Shown: piece by piece, positions 1-4,282 of the stretch
How the letters are laid out: each line of letters opens with the position of its first letter
Position numbering within the stretch: position 1 is the first letter of the stretch
Assembly: GCA_003557605.1 (NCBI GenBank)
Contig: PWNW01000046.1
Location: 1-6,459 of the forward strand
Reading direction: 5' to 3'
From: Spirochaetaceae bacterium
GTDB taxonomy: Bacteria; Spirochaetota; Spirochaetia; PWKH01
Length of the DNA stretch: 6,459 nucleotides
Notes under the pieces: model-generated
What the model was told of the DNA's origin: nothing
Databases searched by the model: none
The model's input: the letters and a program-made list of their open reading frames with translations, nothing else
Program-made: the position numbers and the translations under genes

Positions 1-456
1 ACAGAAAAAATTCCTACCCTCCTGGAAGCCCTGCAAGAAATCCAGGGGAGCATACCCCTGAACATTGAAATAAAAGGCAAGAATTCTTCTTCAGCAGCAT
101 GCTCCCTGCTGAAAAAGGAGACAGCAGCTGGGCGAGTCCGAATTGAAGATGTAATCATTTCTTCCTTTAACCATAGAGAACTCATCAAGGTGCAGGAGAT
201 CATGCCGGAAGTTCGTATTTCTCCTATTATCAGCTGCACCCCCCAAGAAATCTCCTGCATCATCGGTAATCTCCGCCCATGGTCAATCAACATTGATATT
301 TCCGCAGTAACCGAAGAAATAGTCGAAGAAATCCACAGCCTCGGCATCCTAGTGCTGGTGTTTACAGTCAACACGCCGCAGCAGTACAGGTACATGGAAT
401 CAATTGGTGTTGACGGAATCTTCACAGACAACAAATATGCGCTCAAGCTGCCCTGA
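1..456 (+). CDS. Glycerophosphodiester phosphodiesterase, C-terminal part (5' truncated by window)
   Basis: Frame 1 is open from the first base to a TGA at 454-456, giving the last 151 residues of a protein that starts before the window. The family hydrolyses glycerophosphodiesters to glycerol-3-phosphate and an alcohol, using a TIM-barrel fold. Seen here: IPTLLEAL at residues 4-11, the strand LNIEIK at 20-25 whose Glu (residue 23) is the conserved metal/active-site acid of the family, VIISSFNHREL at about 53-63, and the closing strands VFTVNT and GVDGIFTDNKYAL. These last blocks (a VFTVNT-like strand, then GVDGIFTD) are typical of the GDPD C terminus. The N-terminal His and Glu/Asp motifs are outside the window, so activity cannot be judged from here. 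No signal peptide or membrane segment can be assessed. No clear intrinsic terminator follows. The family call is firm; whether the enzyme is cytoplasmic (UgpQ-like) or exported (GlpQ-like) is not decidable. Confidence 0.92.
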   Translation, partial: TEKIPTLLEALQEIQGSIPLNIEIKGKNSSSAACSLLKKETAAGRVRIEDVIISSFNHRELIKVQEIMPEVRISPIISCTPQEISCIIGNLRPWSINIDISAVTEEIVEEIHSLGILVLVFTVNTPQQYRYMESIGVDGIFTDNKYALKLP

Positions 457-654
457 ACAATTCTGTGTAACTGCCGTTTTCAGCTGTCTCGATACTCTTT
501 CCAATCATGCCGGCTTCACAGGCATTAACAGGGAAAAAGAATTGTCGTTAGAACAGTAGTTTAATTGTCCTTGATCAATCCTGAGAAGGGTTTACTTATT
601 GGAATGTCTGCATGCTTGAGAATATTCAGCCTATGAGCTTGTACATAAACAGGG
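457..654. other. Intergenic gap between two convergent genes, no gene seen
   Basis: This 198-base gap separates the stop of the phosphodiesterase gene (+) from the stop of the SorC-family gene (-), so both 3' ends point into it. No ORF with a ribosome binding site, no RNA gene and no convincing GC-rich hairpin with a T-run is visible. Only weak inverted repeats occur: ATGCC/GGCAT around 507-527, and the pair ACAATTCT (457-464) with AGAATTGT (538-545). Either could contribute to transcript ends, but neither looks like a standard Rho-independent terminator. Confidence 0.5.
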
Positions 655-1572
655 CTATTTGAGAATCATCCGGGCTGTTTCATGATCAATGTACATATGG
701 GTGATCATTCCTGTTTTCAGGGCACCGGTGATGGCTGCTGCCTTTTCTTTTCCTCCGGCAGCTGCAGCGCGCTTTGGTATGTTTCGAAGCATCTCACATG
801 GAATGCTGACTAAACGCTGTTCCAGGCCGTCGGTGATGAAGTTCCCTGCTTCATCAAAGCAGTGCCCCAGTATATCTCCTGCGGCATGATGTTTTTTGAT
901 AATTTCCATTTCTTCAGTGTTTCTCAGGGGATCTGCAAAAAAGGTCCCGGTTTCAATGGACCCGATGCCGAAATAGGCCTGCCTGCATGAACCCCACAGA
1001 TCAGTAATGCCGCTACGTTTAATATCCGCAAAGGTTTTGTCACGGAACTCCTGGTCTTTGACCACCGCAGGAGAGGTTATATAGGTGCCCTGGGCTGAGA
1101 GCTTTTCACAGGTCCTCTGAATAATTGTCAGGGGATTGCCTGCATGCACTTCATGCAGCCCTCCCATGAGCTGCACCACATGCACCCCTTCGGTGTGTAT
1201 TTCAGCAAGGTGCTCGGTGATGCTTCCGATGGTGCTGCCGGTTCCCATGCCGATTACCGTATCCCTCGGCATATCCATGACGATATCAAAGGCGGCGGCC
1301 TGGGCAAGCAGGTCCCTCAGCTTGGACGGATCATCACAGCGTACCACCGACGCCTGATGCAGGGAAAACTGCCGTGCCAAAGCCTGTGACAGACCGGAAT
1401 CAATCTCAAATGGAAGGGTTACCATGGTATGGACTATGCCTGAGTCCTTTGCGCGCTGAAGAAGCCTTGACACATGCATCTTCGAGACCTTCAGATACTT
1501 GGCTATCTCCTGCTGAGACATGTCTTGATGATAATAAAGAGACGCAGCCTGGCTCATGAGAAGGTCCTTCAT
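655..1572 (-). CDS. SorC-family transcriptional regulator (sugar-binding)
   Basis: This 305-residue protein has full SorC-family length. An N-terminal helix-turn-helix lies at about residues 18-42 (MSQQEIAKYLKVSKMHVSRLLQ). It is followed by the SorC sugar-binding domain, a NagB-like Rossmann fold: the phosphosugar-loop motif GMGTGST at 108-114, QLMGG at 134-138, FGIGSIETG at 201-209, and the closing AAGGKEKAAAITGAL block at 271-284 with IDHETA at 295-300. Family members bind a phosphorylated sugar or sugar acid and control a nearby catabolic operon as repressor or activator. The ATG at 1572 is supported by AAGGAG ending about 7 bases upstream, in minus-strand sequence. The gene is monocistronic and divergent from the 1749 gene. 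No sugar transporter, kinase or dehydrogenase is adjacent, so the effector is unknown; the target may be distant or outside the window. The family call is very secure, the specific role open. Confidence 0.95.
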   Translation of the reverse strand: MKDLLMSQAASLYYHQDMSQQEIAKYLKVSKMHVSRLLQRAKDSGIVHTMVTLPFEIDSGLSQALARQFSLHQASVVRCDDPSKLRDLLAQAAAFDIVMDMPRDTVIGMGTGSTIGSITEHLAEIHTEGVHVVQLMGGLHEVHAGNPLTIIQRTCEKLSAQGTYITSPAVVKDQEFRDKTFADIKRSGITDLWGSCRQAYFGIGSIETGTFFADPLRNTEEMEIIKKHHAAGDILGHCFDEAGNFITDGLEQRLVSIPCEMLRNIPKRAAAAGGKEKAAAITGALKTGMITHMYIDHETARMILK

Positions 1573-1586
1573 GTACAGCTCCTTGT

Positions 1587-1609
1587 ATCAGCATATATTA
1601 ATACCTGAT
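1587..1609. promoter_or_regulatory. Candidate operator: interrupted palindrome ATCAG-N13-CTGAT
   Basis: The arms ATCAG (1587-1591) and CTGAT (1605-1609) form an inverted repeat centred on the -10 region of the SorC-family gene. The right arm belongs to CCTGATGTTA (1604-1613), and a near copy, CCTGATGTCA, occurs at 1650-1659, 46 bases further upstream of the gene. Sites placed like this would suit autoregulation by the SorC protein. The arms are only 5 bp, so chance is a real alternative. Confidence 0.3.
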
Positions 1610-1623
1610 GTTACTTTCGTCAA
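1595..1623 (-). promoter_or_regulatory. Probable promoter of the SorC-family gene
   Basis: Reading the minus strand, TTGACG (complement of 1618-1623) is followed after exactly 17 bases by TAATAT (complement of 1595-1600), then by AAGGAG and the ATG at 1572. The -35 matches the sigma-70 consensus at 5 of 6 positions and the -10 at 4 of 6. The implied transcription start is close to 1588, leaving a short leader. Confidence 0.6.
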
Positions 1624-1681
1624 TTTACCTCTCCTCCTTGGATGCACTTCCTGATGTCAGTTTTAACAAAATAAGGACCCA

Positions 1682-1730
1682 TGCAGGTGTTTCCAAGAAA
1701 ATGATTTCCAATTATCATAAGACATCTGCA
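1682..1730. repeat. 9-bp inverted repeat flanking the promoter of the 1749 gene
   Basis: TGCAGGTGT (1682-1690) and ACATCTGCA (1722-1730) are inverted copies with one mismatch, 31 bases apart. The left arm touches the proposed -35 box and the right arm covers the expected transcription start of the 1749 gene. Because only the right arm would be transcribed, the repeat would act at the DNA level, for example as a two-site operator, rather than as an RNA hairpin. No protein can be assigned. Confidence 0.35.
1690..1718 (+). promoter_or_regulatory. Possible promoter of the 148-residue core-binding-like gene
   Basis: TTTCCA (1690-1695) is followed after 17 bases by TATCAT (1713-1718), which are 4/6 and 5/6 matches to the sigma-70 boxes. 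The predicted start near 1725 leaves a leader of about 24 bases containing AAAGGAG just before the ATG at 1749. A second TTTCCA copy lies at 1705-1710. Confidence 0.45.
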
Positions 1731-1748
1731 CCGTAAAGGAGAAATCGA

Positions 1749-2195
1749 ATGTCAGATGATATTTTTTCAGATGAACCAGACGAATATCAGGAGCTTCAGA
1801 AACGTAATGAAGATCTTATCGAAGCATTCTTGTCCAAACTGGAGTCACAGGGCATGAGCAGCTCAACAGTCGATCGTCACTATACCAATATTTACTTTTT
1901 CCTAATAATTTTCATGTTCAACCATTATGGGACTTCCGCTGAAAAGGGCATACGCTTTATTCCTGAATTTATGACAGATTTTTTTATCAGGCGAGCCATG
2001 TGGGCAACGGAGAAGACTCTTAATTCCATGTGTGCAACCCTGAACAAATTCTACCAGTTCCTCCATGAGCGGGGAGAAATCACAAAGGGAGATATGGCAT
2101 TTGCACAAAGCATTATTAAATACAATAGGCAGGACTGGGTCGAAACGCTTTTATCAGACGATGAGGATGATGGAAACTGGCATGACATCTTTTAG
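1749..2195 (+). CDS. Small protein resembling a tyrosine-recombinase core-binding (SAM-like) domain, no catalytic domain
   Basis: This 148-residue protein starts at an ATG with AAAGGAG about 7 bases upstream. An acidic N terminus (MSDDIFSDEPDEYQEL) leads into predicted helices at about 15-35 (LQKRNEDLIEAFLSKLESQG), 38-60 (SSTVDRHYTNIYFFLIIFMFNHY) and 72-106 (PEFMTDFFIRRAMWATEKTL, then NSMCATLNKFYQFLHERG). The pattern 'S..T...Y...I..FL', then 'T.......L..FY.FL...G.I', is that of the N-terminal SAM-like domain by which XerC/D-type integrases clamp DNA. The catalytic Arg-His-Arg-Tyr domain is absent: the protein ends in an acidic tail (SDDEDDGNWHDIF) and a stop. I recall similar stand-alone proteins annotated hypothetical in Firmicutes, but cannot check that here. 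It could be a domesticated DNA-binding protein or an unrelated helical protein. That the gene is real is likely; the function is unknown. Confidence 0.72.
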   Translation: MSDDIFSDEPDEYQELQKRNEDLIEAFLSKLESQGMSSSTVDRHYTNIYFFLIIFMFNHYGTSAEKGIRFIPEFMTDFFIRRAMWATEKTLNSMCATLNKFYQFLHERGEITKGDMAFAQSIIKYNRQDWVETLLSDDEDDGNWHDIF

Positions 2196-2205
2196 CTGTC
2201 CATGC
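2180..2205. terminator. Weak hairpin spanning the two overlapping convergent stop codons
   Basis: GCATGACA (2180-2187) pairs with TGTCCATGC (2197-2205), with one bulged C at 2200. The 9-base loop contains the stop codons of both flanking genes. The symmetry would let it act on transcripts from either direction, but neither strand has a proper T-run after it, so termination is a guess. Confidence 0.25.
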
Positions 2206-2461
2206 TGCTTAATCTAAGAAACAGCCTGTATCGGGCATCCAGCTTCAGCCAGAAATCTGGGCTGGTGTGAAAGGTTTGTGCAAGCTGTTTTGCCGAATCA
2301 GCGGTGACCGGAGTGTATTCAGCCAGCAGGGCATGAATCTGCTTTACTGACAGCCCTGCCCTGCTTGAAAGATAGGCAAGCGGCCATCCCCGTGCAGTGA
2401 GGTACTGCTCCATAGTGCAGGCTGGATTGACAGCAGAAGAAAGATCAATACATGCATTCAT
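2192..2461 (-). CDS. HigA/VapI-type antitoxin-like XRE helix-turn-helix protein, orphan
   Basis: This 89-residue protein carries the compact Cro/C1-type HTH of HigA/VapI antidote proteins. TMEQYLTARGWPLAYLSSRAG (16-36) forms the first helices, LSVKQIHALLAEYTPVTADSAKQLAQTF (37-64) covers the recognition region, and TSPDFWLKL.ARYRL (66-80) is the family signature usually seen as 'GTSPEFWLNLQ..YDL'. HigA proteins neutralise the HigB mRNA-cleaving toxin and repress their own promoter. Here no HigB (RelE-like, about 90 residues) is encoded on either side: upstream is a 130-base gap and then the methyltransferase gene, and downstream is the convergent 1749 gene. The ATG at 2461 is preceded by GGGAG at a 7-base spacing, which favours it over the inner ATG at 2413. 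The TAA stop (complement of 2192-2194) overlaps the TAG of the facing gene. It may be a solitary regulator or a relic of a lost toxin-antitoxin pair. Confidence 0.85.
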   Translation of the reverse strand: MNACIDLSSAVNPACTMEQYLTARGWPLAYLSSRAGLSVKQIHALLAEYTPVTADSAKQLAQTFHTSPDFWLKLDARYRLFLRLSSMDS

Positions 2462-2510
2462 TGAGAATCTCCCGAAGAACAGGCCGATATACCCTAAACC
2501 TGCTCTGCTC

Positions 2511-2525
2511 TATACAGGATATACA
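2511..2525. repeat. Tandem TATACA half-sites upstream of the HigA-like gene
   Basis: TATACA occurs at 2511-2516 and again at 2520-2525, separated by GGA, about 50 bases upstream of the HigA-like start. On the minus strand this same stretch offers a TGTATAGAG -10-like sequence. HigA-type proteins normally bind such short AT-rich repeats at their own promoter, so this is a possible operator/promoter, but no good -35 box was found at the right distance. Confidence 0.25.
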
Positions 2526-2591
2526 TTTCTGGAAAAACAAACGTTACATATTGTATGATCTTTTCATGCAAATGGTACTATTTCTATGATG

Positions 2592-3344
2592 TCAGGGCTT
2601 TTTCCCTGCAGCAATCAGGCGAATTGAATCAGGGCCATAGGGAGAACCGTCTAATCCCCCGCAGAGCTTGATCCCGGTGAACCCTGCCTGCTCCATCCGG
2701 TCCTTCAGTTCCTGCCCGGAATAGAGGGTGTGCTGAAAGAAAAAACTTTTTGCCCTGTTTCCCCTGATCAATATCCATTCATTGCAGATGCGTGTCCAGT
2801 CATCGGCAATGTCATGGATCTGCACAAGGCGGGTACCGTCTTCAAGCCGGCTTGAAGTGGTGTGCTGGAAGACCCTTGCCAGCCGCTCCTTTCCCATGAT
2901 ATCGATCAGGAATATGCCCCCCGGTCTCAAGCTGTCATAGACCCGGCTGAGCACCTTCATATCATCCTGTTTGTCATCAAAATATCCGAAGGACGTAAAC
3001 ATGCTGATCACAAGGTCGAATGCTTCGGGACGTACAAAGTCCCTCATATCTGCAAGGACCCATTCGATATCTGCGCCGGTCTCATCTGCCCGGCTTTGTG
3101 CCTTCTCAAGGAGAAACTTGGTACGGTCTACTCCGGTAACCCTGCATCCCCTTTGGGCTAATGCAATTGAGCACCGGCCAGGTCCGCAGCACAGATCAAG
3201 CACATCCGGTGATGATAGACCGGTCAATGACAGCAGCTGATCAATCTCGGTGACTGCCTCTGAAAACTTAGCAGGAGAAAACATGAAGGGATACATCTCT
3301 TCCCAGAACTTATCATCATCAAACCATTGCTTCCCTCGATTCAT
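2592..3344 (-). CDS. Class I SAM-dependent methyltransferase
   Basis: This is a 250-residue protein if started at the ATG at 3344, which has GAGGAAGG 4-5 bases upstream. An in-frame ATG at 3368 would add eight residues (MHTYEEGS), but it sits at the predicted transcription start and is unlikely. Numbering from 3344, an N-terminal segment (QWFDDDKFWEEMYPFMFSP) precedes the Rossmann-like core. Motif I is VLDLCCGPGRCSIALAQRG (about 48-66), the acidic end of strand 2 is VTGVDRTKFLLEKA (69-82), motif II is ADMRDF (98-103), followed by FDLVISMFTSFGYF (109-122) and the post-core LRPGGIFLIDIMGKE (139-153). The family transfers methyl from S-adenosylmethionine to a small molecule or macromolecule; the substrate cannot be read from sequence. 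The 'WFdd.FW' plus 'FTSFGYF' pattern fits the cytosolic small-molecule (Methyltransf_25-like) group. It is divergent from tetR and has its own promoter. Confidence 0.93.
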   Translation of the reverse strand: MNRGKQWFDDDKFWEEMYPFMFSPAKFSEAVTEIDQLLSLTGLSSPDVLDLCCGPGRCSIALAQRGCRVTGVDRTKFLLEKAQSRADETGADIEWVLADMRDFVRPEAFDLVISMFTSFGYFDDKQDDMKVLSRVYDSLRPGGIFLIDIMGKERLARVFQHTTSSRLEDGTRLVQIHDIADDWTRICNEWILIRGNRAKSFFFQHTLYSGQELKDRMEQAGFTGIKLCGGLDGSPYGPDSIRLIAAGKKP

Positions 3345-3377
3345 AGACCCTTCCTCATATGTATGCATTTCTTTCCC

Positions 3378-3386
3378 ATTATACCA
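3378..3386 (-). promoter_or_regulatory. Extended -10 promoter of the methyltransferase gene
   Basis: On the minus strand the sequence reads TGGTATAAT: a perfect TATAAT preceded by the TGn extension. No good -35 box lies upstream, which is usual for extended -10 promoters. The start of transcription would be near 3370, so translation should begin at the ATG at 3344 with its GAGGAAGG site, not at 3368. Confidence 0.65.
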
Positions 3387-3440
3387 GATACGATATTTTT
3401 TGACTGCTCTTCCTTCATCTGTCTCTTATAATAGATACAC

Positions 3441-3474
3441 AAAAAAGATTTTTTATAAAAAAATATATTTTTTA
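3441..3474 (+). promoter_or_regulatory. AT-only tract upstream of the tetR promoter (possible UP element)
   Basis: Thirty-three of 34 bases are A or T, in runs such as AAAAAA, TTTTTT and AAAAAAA, ending two bases before the -35 box of tetR. Its position directly upstream of the -35 is that of an UP element contacting RNA polymerase alpha subunits. A-tract bending is an additional possibility. Confidence 0.4.
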
Positions 3475-3475
3475 G

Positions 3476-3505
3476 TTGACATGATCTATGGGAACAGGAT
3501 ATAGT
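3476..3505 (+). promoter_or_regulatory. Promoter of the TetR-family regulator gene
   Basis: A perfect TTGACA (3476-3481) is followed after 18 bases by TATAGT (3500-3505), one mismatch from TATAAT. The transcription start is expected near 3512, inside the palindrome at 3509-3527. Confidence 0.75.
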
Positions 3506-3508
3506 AAG

Positions 3509-3527
3509 CATACCGACGGTCGGTTTT
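3509..3527. promoter_or_regulatory. TetR operator, site 1 (autoregulatory)
   Basis: CATACCGACGGTCGGTTTT contains the perfect 13-bp palindrome ACCGACGGTCGGT (3512-3524). It lies four bases after the -10 box of tetR and covers the expected transcription start, a classic blocking position. It matches the site at 4247-4265 at 16 of 19 positions. GC-core palindromes of this ACCGAC/GTCGGT type are familiar TetR-family targets. Confidence 0.8.
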
Positions 3528-3542
3528 GTTTTGGAGGAACAG

Positions 3543-4217
3543 ATGAGAGAACCATCACCAAGAAGCGACAACAGAAAACAGGAATTTCTCAGTGCAGCCC
3601 TTGAGCTGTTCTATGAGAAGGGGTACGACGGCACAACCATTCATGACATTATTGAAAAGATGGGGGTGTCAAAGGGAGCATTCTACCATTACTTTAAGTC
3701 CAAAGAAGAGGTCATTATTGAGATTGCTCGGGATTATGTGCACAGGATTCTTTCACTGATGAAGCGCATTGCTTCACGGGACGACATCAATTCAGTTGAT
3801 AAGCTCAATGAGATGTTCTATGAAGTGAACTTGTCGAAGCGCCGGGAAGAGCAGAGAAGATACAAGATGAAGGGCATCTTTGACGATGAAAAGAATCTGA
3901 AGCTTGAACGGAAAATTTCCAATGCAGTATTCCAGGATGCGGTTGCGGTATTCCAGGAGATCTTCGAGCAGGGAATCCGAGAAGGAAGCTTTCCTGAGGG
4001 CAATGCACGGGAGACCGCTGAATTTCTATTCAGCAATATATCACACTTGAATGCAGCAATTGACCGGCTTGTTCAGAAGCATGGGACCGGGGAGGTGTTT
4101 GCAAAACAGCTTGATGAAAAACTTCGGTTCTATGAACGGGCAATAAATGCCGTGATTGGACTTGAGGAAGGGACAATTAGAGTCAGGGAATCGTATTGGA
4201 GACGATACTTTCAGTAG
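3543..4217 (+). CDS. TetR/AcrR-family transcriptional repressor
   Basis: This 224-residue protein is within the usual TetR-family length. The ATG at 3543 is preceded by GGAGG (3533-3537) at five bases; a TTG at 3531 in the same frame overlaps that binding site and is rejected as the start. The N-terminal domain is canonical: RKQEFLSAALELFYEKGYDG (11-30), then TTIHDIIEKMGVSKGAFYHY (31-50) with the turn MGVS and the recognition helix GAFYHYF, then KSKEEV. The rest is an all-helical ligand/dimer domain with no family-specific motif I can name. Family members dimerise, block promoters and let go when a small ligand binds. Matching palindromes at its own promoter and at that of the downstream gene identify its likely targets. 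The downstream -35 box overlaps its stop codon, so the two genes are separate transcription units under one control. The ligand is unknown. Confidence 0.95.
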   Translation: MREPSPRSDNRKQEFLSAALELFYEKGYDGTTIHDIIEKMGVSKGAFYHYFKSKEEVIIEIARDYVHRILSLMKRIASRDDINSVDKLNEMFYEVNLSKRREEQRRYKMKGIFDDEKNLKLERKISNAVFQDAVAVFQEIFEQGIREGSFPEGNARETAEFLFSNISHLNAAIDRLVQKHGTGEVFAKQLDEKLRFYERAINAVIGLEEGTIRVRESYWRRYFQ

Positions 4218-4245
4218 TGACAGAGACAAAAAAATTTACTATAAT
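4217..4245 (+). promoter_or_regulatory. Promoter of the PEP-synthase-like gene
   Basis: GTGACA (4217-4222), one mismatch from TTGACA, is followed after 17 bases by a perfect TATAAT (4240-4245). The -35 begins at the last base of the tetR stop codon. The transcription start should fall near 4252, within the palindrome at 4247-4265. Confidence 0.75.
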
Positions 4246-4246
4246 A

Positions 4247-4265
4247 CATACCGTCGGTCGGTATG
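4247..4265. promoter_or_regulatory. TetR operator, site 2 (target gene)
   Basis: CATACCGTCGGTCGGTATG has perfect 7-bp outer arms, CATACCG and CGGTATG, around TCGGT; of the nine symmetric pairs only one (4254 with 4258) is mismatched. It begins one base after the -10 box and covers the expected transcription start. It differs from site 1 at three positions only. Bound repressor would exclude RNA polymerase. The downstream AAGGAG at 4271-4276 precedes the start codon at 4283. Confidence 0.82.
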
Positions 4266-4282
4266 TTCTTAAGGAGATTAAA

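Noticed and set aside
457..545. Long-range pair ACAATTCT/AGAATTGT as terminator of the phosphodiesterase gene
   Set aside because: The arms are AT-rich, about 73 bases apart and not followed by a T-run; an 8-bp match at this distance is weak evidence.
689..1559. Several plus-strand reading frames opposite the SorC-family gene
   Set aside because: They are Ser/Pro/Cys-rich antisense shadows without family resemblance, while the minus-strand SorC motifs span the whole region.
2593..2608. Hairpin CAGGG-CTTTTT-CCCTG at the 3' end of the methyltransferase gene as terminator
   Set aside because: The stem is only 5 bp, it lies within the last codons, and in the direction of transcription it is followed by ACATCATAG rather than a T-run.
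3531..3542. TTG start codon adding four residues (MEEQ) to the TetR protein
   Set aside because: The TTG overlaps the GGAGG that serves as ribosome binding site for the ATG at 3543, and no other binding site lies before it.
3341..3571. A 76-residue minus-strand reading frame across the methyltransferase/tetR intergenic region
   Set aside because: It covers both promoters and the operator, has low-complexity Lys/Phe-rich content, and its end overlaps the methyltransferase start in another frame.
4218..4282. Rifamycin-associated element upstream of the phosphotransferase-like gene
   Set aside because: No GGGGCTTGC/GCAAG-type inverted repeat is present; the only palindrome is the CATACCG/CGGTATG operator shared with tetR.
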